Positions 1 to 6,988 are shown, counted from the stretch's first letter. The stretch is DNA of 11,239 nt from Neisseriaceae bacterium (GCA_030146285.1 JASLBZ010000208.1:1-11239); one strand, 5' to 3'. Translations and numbers: made by a program. The notes: generated by a model not told the origin, from the sequence alone.

Positions 1-380
1 ATAATAATCGGTAAGGGATTTTTGCCACAGGCTTGACCAATGGCACGAGGATGCGATTGCAATTGCACAGCCAAATCACTGTAAGTACGAGTTTGTCCAT
101 AAGGAATGTCTAAAATGGCTTGCCAAACCTTTTTTTGAAATGCAGTACCATCTTGACTGATGGGTAAAGCAAATCCCGTATTCAGGCCGCCTGAAAAATA
201 AGCTTGAAATTGCTGTGCTAACGAGTCAGGTAAGGGGTGTGCGGGTAAGCCTTGGGGAAGTTTGTGTTCTTCAAAAGGAAAGTACAGGCGAATGCATTGT
301 TCGTCTTCGTATTGAATCACACAAAACAGTATGCCAAAGGGGCTGTTAAAGGTGGATAAGAAGTGGGCATCGGTTAGCAT
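1..380 (-). CDS. ogt: Methylated-DNA--protein-cysteine methyltransferase, 5' part (runs off the window start)
   Basis: DNA repair enzyme that transfers the alkyl group of O6-alkylguanine (and O4-alkylthymine) irreversibly to its own cysteine. Reading the minus strand from an ATG at 380 gives 126 residues, MLTDAHLSTFNSPFG onward, ending at the window edge. The C-terminal domain begins with FQKKVWQAILDIPYGQTRTY and continues to GQACGKNPLPII, the conserved approach to the PCHR active-site motif. The catalytic Cys itself lies outside the window, so I cannot say whether the gene is intact. The N-terminal domain is short, as in Ogt. The start is chosen because it is the first in-frame ATG and an in-frame TAA lies 12 bases upstream. 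No clear Shine-Dalgarno sequence is visible, so expression may be weak or leaderless-like. The family call is sure; the symbol ogt rather than another MGMT name is less so. Confidence 0.9.
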   Translation of the reverse strand, partial: MLTDAHFLSTFNSPFGILFCVIQYEDEQCIRLYFPFEEHKLPQGLPAHPLPDSLAQQFQAYFSGGLNTGFALPISQDGTAFQKKVWQAILDIPYGQTRTYSDLAVQLQSHPRAIGQACGKNPLPII

Positions 381-396
381 CAGCGTCAGTTAGTGT

Positions 397-425
397 TTTA
401 TAAGATAAGATAAAGACGATGGTAA
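397..425 (-). promoter_or_regulatory. Candidate sigma-70 promoter of ogt
   Basis: On the minus strand TTACCA (420-425) and TATAAA (397-402) are separated by 17 bases and lie about 15-45 bases upstream of the ogt ATG. The -10 matches 5 of 6 consensus bases and the -35 matches 4 of 6. This would leave a very short 5' leader, consistent with the absence of a Shine-Dalgarno sequence. The call is inferred from sequence only. Confidence 0.35.
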
Positions 426-505
426 TCAGGTTTGATTTTTTTAGCAAAGACAATTCAATCAGAATTGAAGAAAATGAAGATTTGAGAAGGAAAATAGGTA
501 TGCTG

Positions 506-544
506 AAAATAATAAAAGCTGTAATGGTATAAACCATTACAGCT
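506..544 (-). terminator. Rho-independent terminator of the cold-shock gene
   Basis: There is a perfect 12-bp inverted repeat, AGCTGTAATGGT (517-528) and ACCATTACAGCT (533-544), with a 4-base loop. In minus-strand sense it is followed by a T-rich tract (TTTTATTATTTT). It lies about 25 bases downstream of the csp stop codon. Confidence 0.85.
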
Positions 545-569
545 GGAATTCTGTTTGATTAACTAAATC

Positions 570-773
570 TTAAGCGGCTTGAATATTTGACGCTTGTTTG
601 CCTTTAGGGCCTTCAGTTACTTCAAAAGAAACACGTTGACCTTCTTTTAAGGTTTTAAAGCCATTCATGTTGATAGCAGAGAAGTGAGCAAATAAATCTT
701 CACCACCTTCATCTGGTGTAATGAATCCGAAACCTTTTGCGTCGTTGAACCACTTAACAATACCTGTTGCCAT
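570..773 (-). CDS. cspA: CspA-family cold-shock / single-stranded nucleic acid binding protein
   Basis: A 67-residue cold-shock domain protein that acts in the cytoplasm as an RNA and ssDNA chaperone. The whole protein is a single OB-fold. It carries RNP1 (KGFGFI, residues 13-18) and RNP2 (DLFAHF, residues 26-31) with the expected aromatic residues, plus the family hallmark VKWFN near the N-terminus. It reads like the CspA of Neisseria and other betaproteobacteria, which is the best taxonomic clue here. The start at 773 is preceded by AGGAAG (778-783). The open frame continues upstream to 836 but those residues do not belong to the fold, so they are leader RNA. It is divergent from clpA; in many proteobacteria cspD sits divergently from clpS-clpA. 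The C-terminus is short, unlike longer CspD proteins. Which csp paralogue this is cannot be decided from one copy. Confidence 0.93.
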   Translation of the reverse strand: MATGIVKWFNDAKGFGFITPDEGGEDLFAHFSAINMNGFKTLKEGQRVSFEVTEGPKGKQASNIQAA

Positions 774-878
774 GAAACTTCCTAATTCTAATATAAATAA
801 AAAACATGTAACTAGCGTGTCATCTTGAGAAGACAATATTCCGAAAAACGTTGCTGCTCAATCGCACCTAGCAATACC

Positions 879-907
879 TTTTTACCTATGTTGTTTGCTG
901 CCGTCAA
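879..907 (-). promoter_or_regulatory. cspA: Candidate sigma-70 promoter of the cold-shock gene
   Basis: On the minus strand TTGACG (902-907) and TAAAAA (879-884) are separated by 17 bases. The -35 matches 5 of 6 consensus bases and the -10 matches 4 of 6. Transcription would start near 872, leaving a leader of about 100 nt before the ATG at 773. A moderately long leader is typical of cold-inducible csp genes, where its folding controls translation; whether this gene is cold-inducible is not shown by the sequence. Confidence 0.5.
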
Positions 908-1237
908 GCTTTAGTTTAATAAATATTGTATTTTCGTCTGTAATGACTCTAAAATAACACAATATTACATTGGTATTTTATGCTGAGATGTAAAAGGGCT
1001 AGTAAGCACAGCCTATCTGCTTCGTGACTGAGTGTGAAATGAAAGCTTTTGTAAAGGAAGCAAACTAAAAGCAGAAGTTCTAGTCATGTAAAAATGGATA
1101 ATATGTATCTATAAATAATATATTTGGATAATTAAGCACAAAATCATTTTATGCATTATGATTCATTGGATATTGCTATGGAATTTATTTTTTGTTGAAA
1201 GTAAATTTGATTATTGTGATGATTAGACCGAATTATT

Positions 1238-1254
1238 TCCTATAAATGATAGGA
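1238..1254. promoter_or_regulatory. Inverted repeat in the clpA control region
   Basis: TCCTAT-AAATG-ATAGGA is a perfect 6-bp inverted repeat 38 bases upstream of the clpA ATG. It lies between a weak TTATTT (1233-1238) and a TATGAT (1256-1261) spaced 17 bases apart, which could be the clpA promoter. It could be an operator or chance; no matching regulator is identified. Confidence 0.3.
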
Positions 1255-1291
1255 CTATGATGCGATTTGTTTGCATTGTTGAGGAGCGAAT

Positions 1292-3559
1292 ATGATAACG
1301 CAGTCTTTAGAACAATCTTTACAACAAGCATATGCGTATGCAAGACAAAAACGTCATGAAATAATTGGTGTGGAACATTTGCTATTGGCTTTGTTAGACA
1401 ATCAAGATGCGAAACGCGTTTTGATGGGCTGCTCTGTCGATTTAGAGGTCTTAAGCCATCGATTGGCTGAAAGTATTGTGCAAAATACGCCCGTGGTCTC
1501 AATTGAGAAAATGGACTCGATTGATATTGAGCCGACTTTGGGTTTTCAGCGGATTTTGCAGCGTTCTATGATCCATGCTCAAGCAGCAGACAAGCAAGAG
1601 GTGAATGGTGCAGATGTTCTGGTTGAGATTTTCTCGGAGCAAGACAGTCATGCTGTTTTGTTCTTACATCAACAAAACGTGACACGTTTGGCTATTATTC
1701 GCTTTCTCGCCCATTTGGCTGATGAAGACGAAACCCAATTTCCTTCTGGTTACAATACCAACACAGAAAAAGACAAGAAAGAGGCAGTGAGCGACTCAAC
1801 ATTGTCTGCATATACTGTTAACTTGAATGCAGAAGTCAAAGAGGGGCGCATTGATGCTTTGGTTGGACGCGACGCAGAAGTAGATCGTGTGATTCATATT
1901 TTGTGTCGTCGTCGCAAAAATAACCCGCTATTGGTAGGAGAGGCAGGTGTTGGAAAAACCGCTTTAGCTGAAGGGTTGGCATATAGAATTGAGCACAAGC
2001 AAGTACCCGATATTTTACAAAATGCCGTGGTGTACTCTTTGGACATTGGTTCTTTGCTTGCCGGTACAAAGTACCGTGGTGATTTTGAATCAAGAATTAA
2101 AATGGTCATTAACGCACTGGTGAAGATACCCAATTCTATTTTGTTTATTGATGAAATTCACACCATTATTGGTGCTGGCAGTGTTTCAGGTGGTACTTTG
2201 GATGCGTCAAATTTATTAAAGCCTGCTTTGGCTAAAGGCGGTTTGCGCTGTATTGGAGCCACAACATACAATGAATTTCGAGTTATTTTTGAAAAAGACC
2301 ATGCCTTAAGTCGTCGTTTTCAAAAAGTGGATATTGTTGAGCCTACTATTGAGCAGGCCATTGCAATTGTGCAGGGTTTAAAACCTGCGTTTGAAAGTTT
2401 TCACCAAGTTACCTATACCAAAGAAGCATTAAATGCTGCTGTTCGTTTATCTGTTAAATATTTGAATGATCGATTTTTGCCTGATAAGGCCATTGATGTG
2501 ATTGATGAGGCTGGCGCTTCACAAAAACTCAAAGCCAATGGCCACTCAAGTGATTTGATTACTGTTGAGCACATCGAGGCGATGATAGCCAAAATGGCCA
2601 GAATACCTGAAGCCACTGTTTCTAAAGATGACAGAGAACGACTCAGAACATTACAACGTGATTTGCAATTGGTGGTGTTTGGGCAAGATAAAGCCATTGA
2701 TGCCTTGGTGCAATCGATTAAGCTGGCCCGTTCTGGCTTGGGTTCTCTTGATAAGCCCATTGGCAGCTTCTTATTTTCAGGGCCTACGGGTGTGGGTAAG
2801 ACTGAGGTGGCTAAGCAGTTGGCATTGTTATTGGCTTTGCCTTTGATTCGCTTTGATATGTCTGAGTATGTCGAACAATATTCTGTTTCTCGTTTGATTG
2901 GTTCACCGCCTGGTTATGTTGGTTATGAGCAAGGTGGATTGCTAACAGAGGCAATCAATAGGCAGCCATTTTGCATTTTACTTTTGGATGAAATTGAAAA
3001 AGCCCACCCGGATATTTTCAATATGTTCTTACAGGTTATGGATCATGGTTCTTTAACGGACAATAATGGACACAGTGCAAACTTCAGAAATGTGATTATC
3101 ATCATGACAACCAATGCCGGGGCTGAAAAGTTGAGTAAAGGCAATATTGGTTTTGGCAATAACACAGAAAGAGGCGATGAGCTGTCTGAAATTAAAAAAG
3201 TCTTCAGTCCTGAGTTCCGAAATCGCTTAGACGCTGTTGTGTCTTTTGAGTCTTTAAACCCGAAAATTTTAGAGAAAATTGTTGATAAGTTTTTGTTGCA
3301 ACTGGAAACACAATTGCTAGAGAAGGGTGTGTTAATTCGGTTTACTCAGAAGGTGAAGGATTATTTGGCGAAAGAAGGTTTTGATGCCAGTATGGGTGCT
3401 CGCCCGATGAGGCGTTTGATTCAAAATACCATTCGCCGTGCTTTGGCTGACGAGCTGCTGTTTGGGGAACTCATGAATGGCGGTGATGTGGTGGTGGATT
3501 TGGACCACAATGCTCAGGTGTGCTTGCAGGTCACATCGATTTTGGAAAGTGTGGATTAA
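1292..3559 (+). CDS. clpA: ATP-dependent Clp protease ATP-binding subunit ClpA
   Basis: Hexameric AAA+ unfoldase that feeds substrates into the ClpP peptidase. At 755 residues it is full length for the family. The N-domain (1 to about 145) carries the Clp-N repeats, including RHEIIGVEHLLLALL (21-35). AAA module D1 has Walker A GEAGVGKT (216-223), pore loop KYRG (260-263) and Walker B ILFIDE (283-288). D2 has Walker A GPTGVGKT (497-504), pore loop GYVG (541-544), Walker B ILLLDE (562-567) and sensor-2 GARP (702-705). The ClpP-docking tripeptide IGF is at 619-621. ClpB is excluded because the coiled-coil middle domain between D1 and D2 is missing. The ATG is preceded by GAGGAG (1281-1286) at 5 bases. 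It is apparently monocistronic, with a strong terminator after it. The oddity is the missing clpS directly upstream. Confidence 0.97.
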   Translation: MITQSLEQSLQQAYAYARQKRHEIIGVEHLLLALLDNQDAKRVLMGCSVDLEVLSHRLAESIVQNTPVVSIEKMDSIDIEPTLGFQRILQRSMIHAQAADKQEVNGADVLVEIFSEQDSHAVLFLHQQNVTRLAIIRFLAHLADEDETQFPSGYNTNTEKDKKEAVSDSTLSAYTVNLNAEVKEGRIDALVGRDAEVDRVIHILCRRRKNNPLLVGEAGVGKTALAEGLAYRIEHKQVPDILQNAVVYSLDIGSLLAGTKYRGDFESRIKMVINALVKIPNSILFIDEIHTIIGAGSVSGGTLDASNLLKPALAKGGLRCIGATTYNEFRVIFEKDHALSRRFQKVDIVEPTIEQAIAIVQGLKPAFESFHQVTYTKEALNAAVRLSVKYLNDRFLPDKAIDVIDEAGASQKLKANGHSSDLITVEHIEAMIAKMARIPEATVSKDDRERLRTLQRDLQLVVFGQDKAIDALVQSIKLARSGLGSLDKPIGSFLFSGPTGVGKTEVAKQLALLLALPLIRFDMSEYVEQYSVSRLIGSPPGYVGYEQGGLLTEAINRQPFCILLLDEIEKAHPDIFNMFLQVMDHGSLTDNNGHSANFRNVIIIMTTNAGAEKLSKGNIGFGNNTERGDELSEIKKVFSPEFRNRLDAVVSFESLNPKILEKIVDKFLLQLETQLLEKGVLIRFTQKVKDYLAKEGFDASMGARPMRRLIQNTIRRALADELLFGELMNGGDVVVDLDHNAQVCLQVTSILESVD

Positions 3560-3585
3560 GGCCGTAAAGTATGTGGTTTCAAATT

Positions 3586-3627
3586 AAAGAGTAAGCCTAA
3601 AGACAAATGGCTTACTCTTTTTTTTTT
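3586..3627 (+). terminator. Rho-independent terminator of clpA
   Basis: A perfect 12-bp inverted repeat, AAAGAGTAAGCC (3586-3597) and GGCTTACTCTTT (3609-3620), encloses an 11-base loop and is followed by seven more T. It starts 27 bases after the clpA stop, so elaA must have its own promoter. Confidence 0.93.
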
Positions 3628-3689
3628 CGGGTATGGGTGGTTTTAATATTACAATCCGATTTATTGTTATTTTTTTGAGTGAGCAATAA

Positions 3690-4130
3690 ATGAATTGGTA
3701 TTGTAAAGCATTTAATGAACTGAGCACGCATGAGTTGTACCAGATATTGGCACTTCGAGCTGCCGTGTTTGTTGTCGAGCAGCAATGCATCTATCAAGAT
3801 GTGGATGACCATGATCAAGAGTGTTGGCATGTTTTTGCTAAGCAAGACAATGATGTGCTCGCTTATGCGCGCATCTTACCCGCAGGTGTTAGCTATGATG
3901 CAGTGTCATTTGGGCGAGTTGCTGTGGCAACTGAATCTCGAGGGAAAGGATTAGGGCAGGTATTGATTCAAAAAACCTTGAGTGAAATTGCAGTTTTATT
4001 AGGCGATGTTCCTATTCAGATTGGAGCACAAGCATATTTGCAGGATTTTTATCAAAAATTTGGCTTTCAAGCAGTTTCAGAAGTGTATTTGGAAGATGGG
4101 ATTGCCCACGTTGACATGTTACGCGCATGA
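3690..4130 (+). CDS. elaA: ElaA-type GNAT family N-acetyltransferase
   Basis: A 146-residue GNAT-fold protein of the ElaA family, predicted to transfer an acetyl group from acetyl-CoA to an amine on an unknown substrate. Family features are LRAAVFVVEQQCIYQDVD (22-39), the LAYARIL strand (57-63), the acetyl-CoA pyrophosphate loop RGKGLG (84-89) and the C-terminal IGAQAYLQDFYQKFGF (111-126) followed by YLEDGIAHVDM. E. coli ElaA is similar in length and in all of these motifs. It is cytosolic, with no signal peptide or membrane segment. The ATG has only a weak GAGTGAG (3677-3683) upstream. It lies between the clpA terminator and the NadQ-like gene with its own spacer on each side, so it is probably a single-gene unit. 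The physiological role of ElaA remains poorly known. Confidence 0.9.
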   Translation: MNWYCKAFNELSTHELYQILALRAAVFVVEQQCIYQDVDDHDQECWHVFAKQDNDVLAYARILPAGVSYDAVSFGRVAVATESRGKGLGQVLIQKTLSEIAVLLGDVPIQIGAQAYLQDFYQKFGFQAVSEVYLEDGIAHVDMLRA

Positions 4131-4170
4131 TTTTAGTCATGTGGTGTTAAAATGTGTTTGTTTATCAGCC

Positions 4171-4202
4171 TTCAGACATCTTAACTTTCACGAATGTTTG
4201 AA
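4171..4202. repeat. Inverted repeat between elaA and the NadQ-like gene
   Basis: TTCAGACAT (4171-4179) and ATGTTTGAA (4194-4202) pair over 9 positions with one G-U, around a 14-base loop. It could be a weak terminator for elaA, since a T-run follows 11 bases later, or an operator, because its right arm overlaps the -35 of the candidate promoter at 4198-4226. Confidence 0.4.
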
Positions 4203-4226
4203 CACAATCGCATTCTTTTTTAAGAT
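4198..4226 (+). promoter_or_regulatory. Candidate promoter of the NadQ-like regulator
   Basis: TTGAAC (4198-4203) and TAAGAT (4221-4226) lie 17 bases apart, each matching 4 of 6 consensus bases. The predicted start near 4233 would give a leader of about 80 nt. An inverted repeat (TAGGT 4246-4250 / ACCTA 4274-4278 with nested TTGG 4255-4258 / CCAA 4264-4267) follows, in a position suitable for autoregulation or leader structure. Confidence 0.35.
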
Positions 4227-4314
4227 ATACCATGTAAAAATATGCTAGGTCATTTTGGTTTTGCCAAGAAGATACCTACAATCAATTCTTATCAACCTTT
4301 CACCTGGATGAATC

Positions 4315-5256
4315 ATGTCAAATACCGATACACAAGCATCAGCAGAAGGCATTACCGAATTGGTGGCCGTTCTTGTGGCTGTTACTGATTATTCTGCGCG
4401 TGTATTAACGATTTCTGATGGGGCATTGCTGCCATATGGTCCTTTAACGCCGATTCACCATTCATTGCAGGCTGGGGCTCGGGCATGGGTATTGCAACAA
4501 ACCCAACAGCCCATGGGTTATATGGAACAATTGTATACCTTTGTGGACATCAAAAGAATGAGGCGAACAGGCAGTCCTGTTTTGTATGTCAGTTATTTGG
4601 GCCTAGTCAAAGAAGCCGATGAAGCAGCCTTAAAAATGCAAGCGAAATGGTTGGATTGGTATGAATATTTCCCTTGGGAAGATGCTCGCAAAGGCTCAAA
4701 AAATACCGTTAAAGATATTTTGATTCCCAGAATTCAAAATTGGGTAGACTCAGCAAGTAATTTAGAAACCAGAGAACAAAGACAGCATAGGGTTAACTTT
4801 GGTTGGGGTTTGAATGGTCAAGATTGGATTGCTGAAAATGTCTTGTTGCGCTATGAGCTTTTGTATGAGGTGGGCTTGATTCCTGAATCAGCCTATTTTA
4901 ATGGAACCTTGCCTGAAAGTGTGACGGGTAGGCTGATGCGTCATGACCATCGCCGAGTTTTGGCCACAGCCATGACACGGTTGCGTGCTAAACTTCAATA
5001 CCGTCCGGTTATTTTTGAGTTGCTTCCACAAGAGTTTACCTTATTGCAGTTACAACAAAGCATTGAGGTATTGAATGGCGTGGAATTGCACAAACAAAAT
5101 TTTCGTCGCCTGATTCAAAATCAGGATTTGGTTGAAGCAACAGGCAAGTCCATTATGCTTGAACGTGGGCGTCCTGCACAGCTGTACCGATTTAAAGACA
5201 ATGTTTTATTGGAAAATTTAATTTCTGATTACAAATTGCCACTGCTTAATCATTAG
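4315..5256 (+). CDS. NadQ/NrtR-type transcriptional regulator with degenerate Nudix domain
   Basis: A 313-residue protein of the Nudix-related regulator family known from NAD-biosynthesis control (NrtR, and the NadQ/COG4111 group of longer proteins). The N-terminal half is Nudix-like, but the segment where the Nudix box should be (SLQAGARAWVLQQTQQPMGY, 50-69, then MEQLYTF) lacks the REUXEEXGU glutamates, so hydrolase activity is unlikely. A NadQ-type insertion with YLGLVKEAD (94-102) and WYEYFPWEDARKG (115-127) follows. The C-terminal winged helix runs from about 222 to 295, from LRAKLQYRPVIFELLP (223-238) through NFRRLI (262-267) to GRPAQLYRF (285-293), as in NrtR. It is probably a ligand-responsive DNA-binding repressor. 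No NAD-pathway gene lies beside it, so its targets are not visible. The ATG is preceded by a GGATGA-type site. I am sure of the family, less so of the NadQ name. Confidence 0.85.
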   Translation: MSNTDTQASAEGITELVAVLVAVTDYSARVLTISDGALLPYGPLTPIHHSLQAGARAWVLQQTQQPMGYMEQLYTFVDIKRMRRTGSPVLYVSYLGLVKEADEAALKMQAKWLDWYEYFPWEDARKGSKNTVKDILIPRIQNWVDSASNLETREQRQHRVNFGWGLNGQDWIAENVLLRYELLYEVGLIPESAYFNGTLPESVTGRLMRHDHRRVLATAMTRLRAKLQYRPVIFELLPQEFTLLQLQQSIEVLNGVELHKQNFRRLIQNQDLVEATGKSIMLERGRPAQLYRFKDNVLLENLISDYKLPLLNH

Positions 5257-5347
5257 CTGCCTGTCTTTTTTGGCATTGGATTATGATATTGTGCCTATGC
5301 TTACAGTATGATTAACATATTAAACTCACAAAACTTAAGAAACAGAG

Positions 5348-6400
5348 ATGGTTATGCAACAAGACAATGCAATACAAAAACGCGTTAATGGACTAAGTTA
5401 TGCCATTTTTATCGTATTTATTGTTTTGACGCTGAAATTTCATTTGTTATCGATTGCGATTTCGGGATTGCTGATTTTTTCATTGACTCGGCGCATGGAG
5501 CAGTTCATACAAAAAAAACATTCTTTGTCTAGTCGGGCGAAAATGCTCAGCGTCATGTTGATGTCCAGTATTGCATCGGCTATTTTTTTCCTGATTGCTT
5601 TGGGGATTTTTGCCACCATTCATCGGCAAAATGGCCTCAGCGGCATCTTTGCAACGGCAGCCGATTTGCTTGAGCAGCTGCGTGATCGATTGCCTATTGA
5701 TTTGCAAGTGTATTTGCCAAATGGACTGGATGAGCTGCGCAATCTGACGGTTACTTTTCTCAAACAACATGCGCAAGATATCTCAGGCATGGGGATGCGT
5801 GGAATTCGCAGCTTGGCTGGCGTGATTATTGGTTTGGTGGTGGGTATTATGGCTGCATGGTCTATGAGTTATCGGCAGTTACGCCATCGACCTTTAAGTT
5901 TTGCATTAAATCAGCGGTTTATGTATTTATTGCGTGCCTTTGAGAATGTGGTTTTTGCACAAGTTAAAATCTCAGCAATCAATACCACGTTGACCGCCAT
6001 CTTTTTATTGGTGTTATTGCCTTTGTTTGATGTGCATTTGCCTTATGCAAAAACTCTGGTGGCACTGACGTTTTTGGTTGGTTTATTGCCGGTGATTGGA
6101 AATTTGATTTCCAATACGGCTATTATGGCCATCAGCGCGACCGTGTCATTGCAATTGGTATTGGTATCATTGCTGTTTTTGGTGGTTATTCACAAGTTAG
6201 AATATTTTATCAATGCCGAAATTATTGGGACGAGAATCAATGCTAAAGCATGGGAAATATTGTTGTCTATGATTGTGATGGAAACATTGTTTGGTGCTGC
6301 TGGTGTTGTTGCAGCGCCGATTGTGTATGCATACTTGAAAAATGAATTAAACGCATTGAATTTAATTGGGCATGAGACGGTGGTTTTAGACGAAATTTAA
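5348..6400 (+). CDS. AI-2E family transporter (PerM/TqsA-like membrane protein)
   Basis: A 350-residue polytopic inner-membrane protein of the AI-2E transporter family (UPF0118). Hydrophobic stretches lie at about 16-46 (probably two helices), 68-90, 154-173, 207-228, 235-282 (two helices) and 303-330. A soluble, largely helical segment spans about 91-150, as is usual between helices 3 and 4. The C-terminal core carries LVGLLPVIGNLIS (243-255) and AEIIGTRINAKAWEILLSMI (290-309), which correspond to the conserved GLLP/IP-x-IG and IIG-x-x-x motifs. Members include autoinducer-2 exporters and ion-proton antiporters, so substrate cannot be assigned. ATG 5348 has no good Shine-Dalgarno at proper distance; ATG 5354, two codons later, has GAG at 6 bases and is an equal candidate. 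It lies 91 bases after the NadQ-like gene on the same strand and could be co-transcribed with it. Confidence 0.87.
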   Translation: MVMQQDNAIQKRVNGLSYAIFIVFIVLTLKFHLLSIAISGLLIFSLTRRMEQFIQKKHSLSSRAKMLSVMLMSSIASAIFFLIALGIFATIHRQNGLSGIFATAADLLEQLRDRLPIDLQVYLPNGLDELRNLTVTFLKQHAQDISGMGMRGIRSLAGVIIGLVVGIMAAWSMSYRQLRHRPLSFALNQRFMYLLRAFENVVFAQVKISAINTTLTAIFLLVLLPLFDVHLPYAKTLVALTFLVGLLPVIGNLISNTAIMAISATVSLQLVLVSLLFLVVIHKLEYFINAEIIGTRINAKAWEILLSMIVMETLFGAAGVVAAPIVYAYLKNELNALNLIGHETVVLDEI

Positions 6401-6713
6401 GGGGGGCTGAGCGCAAAGCCTTGCAAATTCGTTTTTGGGTTGGTATTTGAAGAGGCAAACAGAGGATGTGGCAATTTGTGGTATTTTTGATAGTGGTGCT
6501 TGGATAGGGTGGATAAGACTTTTCTTGATTTGTTCCCCATATTTATTATGATTATGTCATGGAAAAATGTGGTGTTGGTTTAATTTATATCAAACTCTGG
6601 TAGAATTCAACCCTACCGATTGCTTAAATTTCTTTATTAAACGGTAAGTTAAGGACACCACATTCTCAATTCTTTTGTTTTAAAGTGTGGTCGAATTCAT
6701 AAGGAGATTCTCC
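6401..6713 (+). other. Long leader/promoter region of the 66-residue protein gene
   Basis: These 313 bases carry no gene. Two promoter-like sites are visible: TTGATT (6525-6530) with TATGAT (6547-6552) at 16 bases, and an extended -10 TGGTAGAAT (6598-6606) without a good -35. Downstream are two consecutive inverted repeats: TACCG (6614-6618) with CGGTA (6642-6646), and ACCACA (6657-6662) with TGTGGT (6686-6691), the second extendable by two inner pairs. The Shine-Dalgarno AAGGAG (6701-6706) lies just after the second hairpin. No known riboswitch is recognised. Confidence 0.5.
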
Positions 6714-6914
6714 ATGTTTGGTGAAAATCAGAAAGAACTAGAGTTACTTTACACTTCCATGCCCAAAGTGTTTTTAAAAGCATTTGCAGCAGGTTTGCCT
6801 GTGTATTACACCGAATTAAATACGCCGGAAGGTTGGATGATTAAAGAGTATCCAGATGGTTTTAAAGAATTGGTTACTTTTGATCATCATGGCAATGAGT
6901 TAAAACACCCATAA
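6714..6914 (+). CDS. Small protein of unknown function (66 residues)
   Basis: I do not recognise this protein. It begins MFGENQKELELLYTSMPKVF and ends with TFDHHGNELKHP. There is no signal peptide, membrane segment or Cys. A central LPVYYTELNTPEGWMIKEYP (28-47) is followed by a DGFKELVTFD strand-turn pattern, giving the look of a compact beta-rich domain after an N-terminal helix. The case for a real gene is good: an ideal AAGGAG (6701-6706) lies 7 bases from the ATG, composition matches the neighbours, and the frame fills most of the space between the AI-2E gene and the lipoprotein. An in-frame ATG at 6687 would add 9 residues but has no ribosome binding site. It appears to be transcribed alone, with a long leader. 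Confidence 0.75.
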   Translation: MFGENQKELELLYTSMPKVFLKAFAAGLPVYYTELNTPEGWMIKEYPDGFKELVTFDHHGNELKHP

Positions 6915-6949
6915 TATTTTTTAGGTGGGGTGATTTGATTGTTTTTTGT

Positions 6950-6988
6950 TTGACAAGTATTTGCATTTGTTAAAACAATGTCTAAAAT
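6950..6988 (+). promoter_or_regulatory. Candidate promoter of the lipoprotein gene
   Basis: TTTGCA (6960-6965) and TAAAAT (6983-6988) are spaced 17 bases apart. A perfect TTGACA -35 sits just upstream at 6950-6955 but has no good -10 at the right distance (AACAAT at 18 bases is the best). Either would leave a leader of roughly 85-110 nt before the start codon. Confidence 0.4.

Larger units (their letters stand above)
774..1291. other. Divergent intergenic region between csp and clpA (no gene seen)
   Basis: These 518 bases hold the csp leader and promoter on the left and the clpA control region on the right. The middle (about 950-1200) is AT-rich and contains no coding frame of substance; the longest ATG-started plus-strand frame I noticed there is 9 codons (1039-1068). 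I looked for ClpS-like sequence here because clpS usually lies directly upstream of clpA, and found none on the plus strand. Confidence 0.7.

Noticed and set aside
451..467. Inverted repeat CAATTC-AATCA-GAATTG between csp and ogt
   Set aside because: Short arms in AT-rich DNA, with a well-formed csp terminator already upstream; no reason to assign a role.
774..836. 21-codon N-terminal extension of the cold-shock protein
   Set aside because: The cold-shock fold starts at 773 with a good AGGAAG site; the extra residues look like translated leader.
1039..1068. Nine-codon mini-frame MKAFVKEAN in the csp-clpA gap
   Set aside because: It is too short to support, with no clear ribosome binding site or attenuator structure around it.
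3184..3193. GCTGTCTGAA in clpA resembling the neisserial DNA uptake sequence GCCGTCTGAA
   Set aside because: It is a mismatch match that encodes ordinary Leu-Ser-Glu in clpA, and no matching copies were seen elsewhere in the window.
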